Source of the DNA: Phaeosaccion multiseriatum
Lineage: Eukaryota > Ochrophyta, other classes
Assembly: GCA_965112735.1 (NCBI GenBank)
Contig: OZ218956.1
Coordinates: 2,542,001 to 2,606,000, forward strand
DNA length: 64,000 nt
Direction of reading: 5' to 3'
Both the position numbers and the translations under genes were made by a program. Below the pieces are notes generated by a model. It saw only the letters and a list, made by a program, of their open reading frames with translations. It did not search any database and was not told the origin of the DNA. Positions 34,212 to 45,312 of the stretch are shown here, piece after piece (position 1 is the first letter of the stretch; every line of letters starts with the position of its first letter).

Positions 34212-35802
34212 GATAGAGATAGAGAGAGAAAGAGATAGAGAGAGGGGATGAGAGTGCGGCAGGGGAAGAGGGAGAGGCCAGGAGAGGACAAGAGAGGGAA
34301 GTGAGCGGCGGGGATGAGGGGTAAAGGACGGAAGGGTTCTGCGATGCAGCTACTCCTACGCTTGGCTTCGCTTGCATGTGGGCCAGGAGAAGAGGAGAAG
34401 AATAAGGCAGCAAGAGATGATCGGATTGGGGCCCGTACCTGAGCTCGTGCGAATTGAACACGCGAGGGTCGAGGAAGTACTCCCTACCGCGGAGCTTGAC
34501 GGCAAGCTCTCCGATGGCGGCGCCTTCCACAGGGTCGTACTCGGACACGGCCTTTGCAATCATGCCCACCACTCCTCCCCCTTTGCGTCCATGGAAGGAG
34601 GTAAGTAGGGAGAGGGGCGGGAGACAAGGAAAAGAGGGAGGGAGGGAGGGAGGTGGGTAGGGTGTGTGTTCATAGGTAGGTAGGTAAGTAGGTAGGAGGG
34701 TAGGGAGGTGGGCTAGGTGGGAGGCAGGTGGGTGGGTAGGTAGGTACGTGGGTAGATGTGTAGACACCATTGGCGCACGTCGTGTTGACGCTACAAAGGG
34801 GCAGGTTGAGCACCACACCACAGGGGTTGGTCACAACCCAGGCTCGCTCACAGGTTAGGTGTCGAACACTGGTGTCAGGAAGACATACATACACTTCCAC
34901 CCCACCCCCCCCCCCCCCCGCGAAGCTTGACTCAAGTGAGCACCCACCCACCTTCCTCCTCGTCGATGCTGTCCCCTAGCCCCTGCCCCTGCCCCTCGCT
35001 GCTCTCCGTCATATCCTTGAGGAAGCTGTGCTCCATGGAGGCAAGCCTGCTCTCGGGTTCACCCTGAGTTGGGCATTTAGCGGAGTAGCGCAAGGGGAAA
35101 TGGATGGGACGACACATAACATTACATAACACTAGTATGTAAATGTATATGCGGGGGATAGGGAGCGGGGGTCTTGAGTCGGGGGAAGGGAGGGCGGAGA
35201 GGAGCGGAGAGCTCTCCTGCTCCCTCCCCCTTCTTCTCTTCCTCCTCCCCTCTCTCTCTCTCACCTTCAATCCTGCTCCGCAAAACACCTCCTTTTCAAT
35301 CCCGAGCGGCTCCAAAATCTCCTTCTTCACAAAGGCCGAGAAGGTCTCTCCAGTGGTCTTCTCTACCACAGCCCCTGCCAGCCATCCAAAGGAGAAGTAG
35401 TGGTAGGCTGTTCGACTCCCTGGTGCCCACACGGGCGTTGCCTCTTCCATCACCTTGAGCATGCCTGGAAGAAAGCGAGGGAGAGAAGGATGGATGGATG
35501 GCAGTCGATGGTCAGCGAGGAGCACCCCCACACTTTGACAGTCCACATCAAGCACTCTCACACACACGCACACACACGTTCAGTTTCTTGGTGATTCCTA
35601 TTAAGTCAATAAAGCACACTTTAATCTCATCACTCTCTTATCATACCTGCCCAATCGCACACGGCCTCGAAGTTGGCCTCGGTAGGGAAGGCGTGCTGCA
35701 GCCCGGTGCTGTGCGTGAGGATGTGTCTCACGGTTGTCGTGTGCTTCAGGTTGTGGCTGGTGTTGCTCTTTTCGCTGTTGTTGCTGTTGTCACTGTTGCT
35801 AG

Positions 35803-35837
<35 letters not shown>

Positions 35838-37286
35838 GTGGTGGTGGTGGTGTTGGTGGTACTGCTGCTGCAAGGCTTGGCGAAGTTAGGCCAAATGGTG
35901 ACAAGGGGAGTATCTGTACAGTCAGGGGTCAGGGTCAGAGGTCAGGGGTCAGGGTCAGGACCAGGAATATACACACACACACCGCTACCACACACACACA
36001 CACACACTCGTCCACCCACTCCTCCCCACCCCCATTCGCCCACCCACTGACTTACTACCCACCCAATGACATACTACCCGCCCACTGACTTACTATACCC
36101 ACCCACCATAAGAGATGCGACCGCTGTGCACGAGTCTGTGAATGGCCGTGGCAGCGAGGGCCTTGGTGATACTGAGGCCGCAGAAGAGGGTGCGAGGGGA
36201 GACGGGGCGGGGGTCCACTCTCCCCTGTGTGCCCCCACTTGTGTGAACAAGCATACGTCCGTGCTGCATCACACACACCTGCATGCATGTGTGTGTATAT
36301 ATATACGCATTTAATCATGTGTGGATGGTCATTGGATGGTCAGGGATGGTCATGGATGGTCTCGGATGGTCATTGGGTGGTCATGGATGGTCATGGATGG
36401 TAATGGGATGGTCGTGGATGGTCATGGATGGTCACGGTGGTCATGGGATGGTCGTGGATGGTCATGGATGGTCATGGATGGTCGTGGATGGTCATGGATG
36501 GTCATGGATGGTCGTGGATGGTCATGGAGAGTGCATTGGTGTCCGGTGTCAATTGTGTCAGACCGAGAGGAGAGGGGAGGAAAGGAGATGGATCGACTGA
36601 TAACCCGACGCAGCCCCCATCCAGACCGTAACCGTAAGTATCTTCCTCCCTTCCCTATATGCCTCTACGTATCTACCTTTGCCCTCCCTTACGTATTCTT
36701 TATACCTGTATGCCTCTAATCTGCCCTTCCTTCACAAGCTCCTCGACGGTCCTCCTCACCCGGGCCTCAAGGCGCGAGAGGCAGGGGGAGGGGTAAATCA
36801 CAGCCTTGGCTCGCTCTGACAAGGGCACTCGGTCAATCAGGGCCCGTTCAGCGAACGGTGCCATGAGGGCGAGGTAGGGTGTCTTGACGCCCAACCTGGC
36901 TCACCACAGGAAGGGAGGAAGGGGGGGGGGGGGGCAGGGAAGGTAGAATGTGGGGTCTGGGTCTTTCCTATGTGTACATATCGCTCCCGTTTCGTCTCCT
37001 TTTCCCCACCTCAACCAACCCAACGTCGAACCTCCTATATTCAGAACCCTCTTGACTGAAGCTGAAACTCTGCTCCTCCCTCCCTCCCTCCCTCCCTCCC
37101 TCCCTCCCTCCCTCCCTCCCTCCCTCCCTCCCTCCCTGCCTGCCTGCCTACCTGCCTGTCTCCCTTACCTACTCCCCAGGCCGTGCAGCAGCTCTGTGGC
37201 TCGGAGGAAGAAAACGACGTCTCCAGGGAAGGCGTCGATTGGATTTCGAGGCTTTACCTTACCGTCCGCTGGAAGGGTAATAGTGT

Positions 37287-37327
<41 letters not shown>

Positions 37328-37625
37328 TCAGTCAGAGAAGAAGGGGAGGGGAGAGGAAAGGAAATGAGAGGAGGGGAGGGGAGGGGAGGGGAGGGGAGAG
37401 GGGCGTTAAGGGACGGATGGCACTCTCCTCCCACGTCTTCCGCTAGGTCTTCCTCCCCTCCCTCCCCCCCCTCACTTTCCATACCTACCTGTCTTCTTCT
37501 TGAGAAAGGTCTTTCGCATATTCTTCCTGTGGTGTGCCCTGAACTCTCTGCGGCTCTCCTCCGCCGGAGCCGTGTCGCGCAGCGAAAAGCGAATGTTATT
37601 CATGTCCTGCAAAGGATCGAATCTG

Positions 37626-37697
<72 letters not shown>

Positions 37698-40600
37698 CTT
37701 TGTGACGTTCGTGGGCGGGGATAGCGAGCGTGGCCAGCGCTGATGGAGGCCGTATATTGGCAAACTCAGGGATAGTGAGCCGGGAAGCCACGCTGTTGTA
37801 CATGAACGTCACAAAGGCTTCGGCCCCCAGCACCTCTCGCCACTCCTCTGCTGCCGCCGAAGGTCATTGAATAAATACCCCCCTTCCCCTCCCTTCCCTC
37901 TCCTCCCCTCCCCCTCCCCTCCCCCTCCCTCCTCCCCCTACCTGTTGAGCTTGATACCCATGCTCTCGAAGGCCTGAAGCATGAGGCAAATGTCCATCTC
38001 GAAAGCCGAGTACACAAACAGACTAAAGGCGATGCGCAGCTCCTCCGAAAGCCTCTTGGCTAGACCCCAGTCGAGCAGCACAGGGCGGCATCTCCACACC
38101 TCATCCTCCTCTTCCTCCTCCTCTTCCTCCTCCTCCTCTTCGTCCTCCTCTTCCTCCTCTGCCTCCTTCCTCTCCTCGCCCCCTTCCCATCTCTTCTTGT
38201 CGCTCTTTCTCCGTCCCACCATTGGCGCTCCTCCTCCTCCTCCTCCTCCTCCTCCTCCTCCTCCTCCTCCTCCTTCTCCTCCTCCTCCCCCTCCTTCTCC
38301 TCCTCCTCCTCCTCCTCCTCCCCCTTCTCTTCCTTCTTCTCCTCCTCCTGCTGCTGCTACCGCTAATGATGCCCGCCCCCTCTTCTCCTGGACAAAAATG
38401 TTCCCTGGGTGTGGATCCGCATTGAAGAGTCCGTCGATGTGTATTTGATAAGCGAAGCTTTCGCACACCTTACGCATTACCTCCTCTCTGTCCAGACCTC
38501 TGAGGCTCCCCACTCCCTCCGTGTCGGTCACCTTCACGCCCTCACAAAAGGTCATGACGAGGAGGCGTTCGGTGGTGAATCCCTCTACTAAGGTCGGGAT
38601 CTGTGGAAAGAGAGTAAAGGAAGAAAGGGAGAGGGGGAGGGGGAGGGGGGGGGAAGGGAGGGAGGGAGGTGGGTGGGTGGGGAGGAGGGTGGATCCAGAG
38701 CTCGACCTTTATACTTATATACGTACATACATACAAACATGCAAACGTACATACGTACATACATACATACATACAGACATAGATACATACATACATATAT
38801 ACATACATCGAAGTACATAATACATACATACATACATACATACATACGTACATACATACATACATACATACATACATACATACATACATACATACATACC
38901 TGCACGTCCAGGCCCGCCTCTCCCATGGCTCTCTGCACCCTCACCAGGTTAGCGGCCTCCTGCCATCGGATGCCATCCGAGGGGAGTGAAAGTTTCAGTT
39001 TGCATATTTAGGCTTCGTGTCGACATTGGGGTGATGGGATCAATGAGATTGGTCAACATCGAATTGGACTGAAGTGAGCTGAACTGATCCCCTCAATCTA
39101 CAAAAAAACTGAACTAAAGCAAAGTGAAGTGAAGTGAAATGAAGTGACCACCCCCATACCTACCTGGTGAAAGTCGAGCTCCTTCCGCGTCTCCTTGTAC
39201 CACTCGTCCATAATAGGAGAGAAGTCGAACTGCCTGTCCGCCCATGCCACGAGCCGCACGATCAGTCGGAGATTGGCCAAGTCACCCGTCAGAAGCTCGC
39301 GCACCTGTGTCACGTGTGTGTGTGTGTACGTATTGTGTGTGTGAGTGTTTGCGTGTGTGTGCATTTGTATATGTGTGCGTGTGTGCGTGTAATGAAGCGG
39401 GAGGGGGGCAGCCAGCCTGACTTTCCAGTTTCAGTGCGCTTCTTAATCTGTCTCTCCCTCCCTCACACACACGCTCTCCCCCTCCCAGTCTCACCTGCGG
39501 ATGCTGTATCTTGACAACCACCTTCTCCCCTCCGTGGCCGTGTTGGTGATCGTCATGCAGCGTCGCCAAATGTATCTGTGCGATGGATGCGGAAGCCAAC
39601 GCTTCATGCTCAATGCTCTTAAAGAGTTTGTCCACAGGTTGTCCAAGCTCCTTCTCAATCAAGTCCTTCATCTGTTTGGGTCACACACATACCCAATAGG
39701 CCGCAAATTCATTGTGAAGAAAGGAGGGGACACACGGAGGGAGGGAGTGAGGGGGAGGAAGGAGAGGGAGGGGTGGATGGAGGAAGGAAAGAGAGCAAGG
39801 AGAGAAAGGAGAGGGAGGGGTGGATGGAGGAAGGAGAGAGAGGAAGGAGAGGAAGGAGAGGGAGGGGTGGACGGAGGAAGGAAAGAGAGCAAGGAGAGGA
39901 AGGAGAGGGAGGAAAGGGGAAAAGGAGAGGAAGGAGAAGGACAGGCAGGAGAAGGAGAAGGGGACGGAGAGGGAGGAACGGGAAGAAGGAGAGGAAGGAG
40001 AAGGAGGGGACGGAGGAAGAGAAAAGGAGAAGAAGGAGATAGAGGAGAAGAAGGTGAGATGAGGATGGCGATGAACGATGTGCAGGACTAGAGAGAGAGG
40101 GAGAGAGAACAAATGGATCAGACGGGAGAGATAGAGAAGAGAGAGAGAAAGACACACAGAGAGAAAGACAGAGACTGAGAGACTGCGAAGAGGCACACAC
40201 ACACACACACGCACCTGGTCCCACGGGCTGGCCTTGATCATATCCTGCAGCTTCTGAAGCTCGTGCGTGAAGGTAGGGGGCATGACATCGGCCCTGCTTC
40301 CCAGAAACTGACCCACCTTCACCCACAGGCCCTTGAGCTGCAGGATGGCCTGAGAGAAGGAGGAGGGAGGGAGGGAAGGAGGGAGGGAGGGAGGGAGGGA
40401 GGGAGGGAGGGAGTGAGGAAGAGAGGGAGAGAGGGAGAGGGAGAGAGGGGAGAGAGTGGGTAAATGAGAGAAACTGAAACTGAAGCACGTACAACTGCAC
40501 CTCTCCGTACATGTGCAGTACCTGATAGATGAAGGCGGCCATAAAGCGCTGAACGAAGTCCCATAGGGCATCGGTCTCCTCACGGCACATGCCGCGGCTG

Positions 40601-41029
40601 TACACACGAGTGCCTGTGTGTGTATGTACGTACGTACGTATGTAAAGTAGATATGTAGATAAGAGCGGGTGGAGGGGAGAGGGGAGAGAGAGGGAGGGCG
40701 CGAGAGAGATGAGGGGGGTTAGAGACAGAGGAAGAGAGTGAGGTGCTTGTAATAGAGAGAGGAGTGAAGACAGAACCCCCCCCCCCTCCTTCTCCTCCCC
40801 CTCCCCCTCCGGCACCACCCACTGCCCTCCACCGACAGTCACCTGTCCATCCTCTCACTCACCCTTCATAATAGCCACGACGGTGCCTGCAAGTAGACAT
40901 GTGTAAAGCTTGCGTAGGGCCGACCCTCGTGTGACTCTATGATATCCCCCGGCCAACCCCATTCCACCCAATATAATGCCCCAATACGCCAGGCCGGCCG
41001 CCCCTCCCCACCAATGTGGTGACACATAA

Positions 41030-41105
<76 letters not shown>

Positions 41106-41415
41106 GCGACGACATGTAGGCGGAACACATGGACTCGGCTTCTAGCCCCGCCTCGTCGAGTTTCAACATCCTGCCCCATTGCCGCCACCGAGCGAGGGAG
41201 GGAGGGGGAAGAGGGGTGGAGGAAGGGAGAGACAGAGAGAGCCAATACATTCCAGCTGAGAGGGTGCCGATGAGAGCAGCCCGCACAGAGGACAAGGAGG
41301 GGAGAAGAGGAGTAGAGGAAAACGTAGGCCCACACAGACCAAAGCATCGCGGGCCGACAGCAGAAGGCCGACAGGACGCCTCAAAAGACCGCCTTCTTAG
41401 TCCTCCCTCTGGCAT
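31671..41415 (-). CDS. ABC1 (UbiB-type) kinase fused to a serine beta-lactamase-like domain
   Basis: Long minus-strand gene with about 17 exons. N-terminal part: a Ser-rich run from (GAT)n and short hydrophobic segments (LAYWGIILGGMGLAGGY). ABC1 kinase signatures: LWVKVGQFLGSRADV (KxGQ), ASASIAQIHLA, ELDFHQ, LFNADPHPGNIFV (catalytic loop) and LLDWGLAKR (metal-binding DxG, here DWG). Then a beta-lactamase/penicillin-binding-like domain: VCVMQHGRMLVH, LSITKALAATAIHRLV (active-site SxxK), VRHILTHSTGLQ, GSRTAYHYFSFGWLAG (the Y-x-N position, here YHY) and GFGHVGMGGSL (HxG). The same domain order occurs in plant and algal ABC1K proteins. Such kinases act in plastids or mitochondria on prenyl-lipid metabolism. 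Substrates here are unknown. The junction from exon 1 (ending VAIMKG) to the exon with MCREETDALWDFV does not keep phase as drawn. A 36-bp minisatellite fills the penultimate intron. Confidence 0.85.
32430..33700 (-). repeat. 36-bp minisatellite, about 35 copies
   Basis: The unit is a 15-base block (GGTATATATGGCAGA) plus a 21-base block starting GGTACATGGGTACAGC. The 15-base block is occasionally repeated alone (32440-32490, 32866-32895, 33095-33125, 33336-33360). The array lies in an intron, between the donor at 33736 (TTCG|GTACGTCAC) and the acceptor at 32218 (CCCCGAAG). All three minus-strand frames are open throughout. Confidence 0.9.
34080..34240 (+). repeat. (GA)n
   Basis: Intronic in the ABC1K gene. 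On the coding strand it is (CT)n leading into the acceptor of the exon beginning near 34065. Confidence 0.9.
36312..36530 (+). repeat. 10-bp repeat, unit about GGATGGTCAT
   Basis: About 20 degenerate copies of GGATGGTCAT/GGATGGTCGT, intronic in the ABC1K gene upstream of the SITK exon. Confidence 0.9.
37623..37697 (+). repeat. (CAA)n
   Basis: On the coding strand (GTT)n ending TTTCAG. It occupies nearly the whole gap between two ABC1K exons (ending HERHK, restarting FDPLQDMNNIRFS), so it appears to be a microsatellite intron. Exact boundaries do not resolve in phase. Confidence 0.8.
38100..38350 (+). repeat. (CTC)n blocks in ABC1K coding sequence
   Basis: On the coding strand GGA/GAA triplets encode Glu- and Gly-rich segments inserted between the NADPHPGN and DWG kinase motifs. 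Confidence 0.8.
38724..38900 (-). repeat. (GTAT)n growing from a splice donor
   Basis: The ABC1K exon ending GLDVQ is followed on the minus strand by GTATGTATGTATG and about 175 bases of the same unit (CATA on plus). Confidence 0.95.
39768..39925 (+). repeat. imperfect ~50-bp purine repeat
   Basis: About three copies of a block containing GAGAGGGAGGGGTGGATGG, intronic in the ABC1K gene. Confidence 0.8.
41031..41104 (+). repeat. (GAT)n
   Basis: On the minus strand TCA triplets encode a Ser run of about 24 in the N-terminal exon of the ABC1K fusion. Confidence 0.9.
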
Positions 41416-41513
41416 GATACTGACACGCTGTCTCAATATCCTCTCTCCTTTCCCTCATCTCTTTGTCTTACTGACGCTCCCCTCTCCTCTGCCCTCAAAG
41501 CCTGTTTCCGCGT

Positions 41514-41675
41514 CTCACCTCCGCTTGACTGTGATGGCCAGCACATGTAAGACGAGTAGCCCTGCCAGCAGGGCCCCCGTCACCAGCATGTAGTACACCA
41601 CGCTCAACAGATGGCGCAGAGCGGCGGCACGGGCGGTGAAATCCATGCTTCGCGTCTTGTCCACCTCGGACTTTT

Positions 41676-41707
<32 letters not shown>

Positions 41708-42580
41708 GAGAGAGCAGGGAGAGAGGAGTGAGAGAGAAAAGAGAGTGGGGGGTGGACAGACAGAAGGAGATGTGAGAGACAGCCAGAGAGAGACAGGGGG
41801 AGACAAGGGGGGAAGAGAGAGAGAGAGACAGGGAGAAAAGGGAGGGAGAGAGAGAGCGCGCGAGATGTGATTGGTTTCGGAAGAGGTCAATACTGAGACT
41901 GAAACGCACCTGTAGTTGCCCGACCTTGCTTCGCAACATGTCCAGCTCCGCGTCGACGTTTTCCATCGAAGTAACAACACCCTCTGAAGGGCCGATGAGA
42001 GCCCTTCTAGCCCCACCATCCGCAGCAGCACCACCACCAGCAGCACCACCACCAGCAGCAACACCGCCTCGCATGGCTAGCTCTTGTCCTTGATCACCCT
42101 CATATATCCGCTGTCCTGGTCGGAAGGGTTCGATGTTTCTTCCTTCCCGCCAGGAGGAGGAGGAAGTGGCCTTGGGAGTAGAGGACGTAAGGGTGGTGAT
42201 GGAGAGCCGCCGCTTCACACGCGCCAAGATGGACTCTCCTTCTTCTTCCTCTTCTTGTTCCCCACCCCGCCCCAAAACTGCCCCGTTCATCGTGGCCATA
42301 CTCCTACTATTGCTGCTGATGTTGCTACTGCTACCATTTCCTGCGCTGGCTCCGTATCGGTAGGCCCTGTCGCAGCGGTCGCATGCCCGCTCCCCTTCTA
42401 CCTTCCTTTGGGAGCAATCGTCGCACACACATATGCCGCAGATCCTAAGGGGATGCAAGGGGGGAAAGGGTGGGATGGGAAGTATGTGGGTGGAGGGGAG
42501 TTGATGAGCGCAAGGGAAAAGAGAAGGATGGACGGCACCTGACGAATGGACGGACGTATAGGTGGACAGACAGACAGACT

Positions 42581-42667
<87 letters not shown>

Positions 42668-43607
42668 GGACAGACAGACAGACGGGCGGACAGGAAGCGA
42701 TCTTCTTTACCGTACAAATCGTAACACCCCTTCTGTCTCCTGTCTCCACCCCCTGCCGCCATCAACTAAATTCTGCTCCTCTACACATCTTGTCGTGCCG
42801 ATGACTGACTGACCTGCAGTGATGTCTTCTGCGGTACAGCTTGAAGGGAGCTCCGCACTGAGTGCATTCACGGACGCTGTCGTCAGGCTGCCACTCAGCC
42901 TGTCGGAGCCTTCCGCCATGCCTTGCGTGCCTCGCGGGTGCGAGCAGGCGGCCGGTGTCGCCTCCCGTCTCCCCTTCCGTCCTCCCCTTCCCCCCTCCTC
43001 CTGCTCCTCCCTCCGAGGCCGCTTTGAACCACCTCCCGAGCGCCTTGGATAGGGCAATGTCTCCCTTGAAGTGGAGCTTGCCCGTGACCACAGCTGTGCG
43101 GGGATTCATGCGCCTGAATGAATGAATGTCATGGGTGAGTGTGAGTGTGCGTGTGCGGGTGTGATGTGTGTAAGAGACAGCCATGATTAAGAGACGACCC
43201 AAACAGTAGCGCTGAGCTTAGGACACCGATGGAATAGATTATACTAAGCCTAATGCAAGCCTGTACCGTCGGGTCGGCCTCAGGCAGGCTACGGGAGACG
43301 GGAGATAGAGAAAACTCTCTCTGACTCACTCTCACCTCGACGCCAAATCCAGGAACACCGTCGCGCTGCTATAGGACAGTTCGAGATCCACCGCAGCCAC
43401 CTCCGCCGGGGTAGCTCCGCCGTAGTCGTAGCAGTGAAGGAGGCCCTCAGAGAGGAGGTAGGTGCCGCATTCTCGGACGTTAAAGAGCACGATGGGTTGG
43501 GGTGCCGAGGCGCCTCCATGCTGCTGCTGCTCCTGCCTTTGTCTCTCGTCTCCCGCGACGGACGCTACCTCCTCCAGAAACGCACGGATCTTCTCTCCGC
43601 TGGGCAT
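41514..43607 (-). CDS. SCP2-like / FYVE-finger tail-anchored protein
   Basis: ATG 43607, stop at 41514-41516. Exons join in phase at 43337, 43108, about 42830, 42447 and on. The N-terminal part (IVLFNVRECGTYLLSEGLLH, then TAVVTGKLHFKGDIALSKAL) resembles a sterol-carrier-protein-2 lipid-binding fold. It is followed by a FYVE zinc finger with WQPDDSVRECTQCGAPF, LYRRRHHCRICGICVCDDC and ERACDRC, so the WxxD, RRHHCR and RxC signatures and eight Cys/His ligands are present. FYVE fingers bind PI3P on endosomes. After a low-complexity linker and a short coiled segment (AELDMLRSKVGQLQ) comes one hydrophobic helix (LVTGALLAGLLVLHVLAI) and the tail TVKRR. Inference: an endosome-targeted, tail-anchored lipid-transfer or tethering protein. 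The SCP2 assignment is less sure than the FYVE. Confidence 0.8.
42565..42665 (+). repeat. (CAGA)n
   Basis: Tetranucleotide array in the intron that splits the FYVE finger. Confidence 0.95.
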
Positions 43608-43744
43608 CTTATGTCTCCCTTTCTTTTTTCCTTTCGTTTCTGTTTGCTGCGATATCCTGCCGCCGATTCAGCCACTTTACTTTTAATCTCTGATCAAAGA
43701 TTGCTAGGAATGAGACGAAGGGGGATTGTAAGAGAGGCAGCGGG
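43608..43744. promoter_or_regulatory. shared divergent promoter region (FYVE gene / EngB gene)
   Basis: Only 137 bp separate the two start codons. Includes T-rich stretches (43618-43645). Confidence 0.4.
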
Positions 43745-44044
43745 ATGAGCCGACTGGCATCAAGGGCAGCAGCTGCAGCGGCAGCACCGCTGCTTCCACT
43801 TCCCAGGCAAGGAGGGCATGCTGCGCGAACCCTCCTCGCCGTGCGCCACTTCTCTGCTCTCAAGGGAGGGCTGAAGAGCCGGAAGCGCCAACGAGCAGAG
43901 CAGCCTCAGCAGGCGGTGATACGCGCAGGGCTGGGGGTGGGCTTCAACAAGGGGACGCAGCAAAGAAGACGGGCTTCCGGGATGGCCGTGAGAGAGGCAG
44001 TGCAGGGAGAGCACGACGAAGGCAGTGGACATAGCAGCGATGGC

Positions 44045-44079
<35 letters not shown>

Positions 44080-45084
44080 GGATGAGGATGATGTTGATGA
44101 TGATGATGATGATGATGATGAGGATGAGAGCGAAGACGAGGAGGACTACGACATCGCTCTGCTAGAGAAGAGGAGGGCGCGCAAGGAGTGGAAGGACAGC
44201 ATCAATGACGATATTGTGGAGGAGAGGAGAAGGCACCTCCACAGACTGTGGGACTTTGAGATCGACCCTGAGGGCCTCCGGAAGATGCGGTGAGTGAGGA
44301 GTGTGTGAGGTATTATATCACTAGGCAGCACATGGGGAGGGAGGATGAGCGAGGGAGGGAGTGAGGGAGGGAGGAGGAGGAGAAGGAGGTATGGAGGAGA
44401 TGGAGCGATAGATCGAACAGAGACACAGTTAGGGCTCTAGAATCTCACTGCTTCTTGTCTCGTACACCTCACCTTCATTGCCCACCCACCCACCCCCCCG
44501 GACCCACACCCCGACAGCAAGCTGGGTCTGGGCAAGCGGCGTAAGGGGGGTGACACCAAGGCCTTCAACAAGCGCTTCGGAGATGACGGAAAGAAGGAGA
44601 AGAACAGCATGGGAGCAGGCGGTAAGGAAGGCATGTGAAGTTTGTCGCTTCCTTCCCTTTCTCTCATCCTCCCACCCTCCCGTACTTAACTCCCCGCACC
44701 CTTGTTCCTTGTGCCGTCGTTATGCGTGCTTTCCTCCCGCACCTTTGTGCCTCGTGCCGTCATCATAATACCCTTTTCTTCGCCCCCGACCGCCCCCTTG
44801 ACTTGCTTCGATCTTCCCTACCCATCTGGGAAGGCTTCTCCGCCCTTCTGGGGGCCACCGATGGGCACTGGCCACGCTTCAAACACCCCCTGCCCGAGAT
44901 CGCCATGGCCGGGCACACGAACTGCGGCAAATCAACACTCGTCAATGCGCTCTCGGGCATACACCCCACCACCGGGGTCGCCAAGGTACGTAACTCTACA
45001 TGACGATTATGGCAATCATGTCAGCGGGTGGGGGGGATGGCACCTTTGGCCTTGCGCTTTTCCCGCTCGGGCACTGCTGCTGCG

Positions 45085-45151
<67 letters not shown>

Positions 45152-45275
45152 GTGTGCGCGTGCGTGTATGAGAGAGATGAGAGGGTGAGCAGGTGGGAGA
45201 GAGAGAGGGCGGTACCTCACGTCTTTTCCGAGTAACCCTCTTTTTTGTGTGTGCACTGCTGATGTTGTATCACCA

Positions 45276-45312
<37 letters not shown>

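Noticed and set aside
31671-34821. Very long minus-strand open frames (up to 799 codons) through the 36-bp minisatellite
   Set aside because: Conserved beta-lactamase exons end and resume at good splice sites on either side (33736 and 32218) in phase, so the repeat is intronic. It is open only because the 36-base unit happens to lack stops.
36160-36176. CTTGGTGATACTGAGG as another copy of the dispersed motif
   Set aside because: It encodes the conserved SITKAL active site of the beta-lactamase domain and matches only ten of eleven bases, so it is explained by protein conservation.
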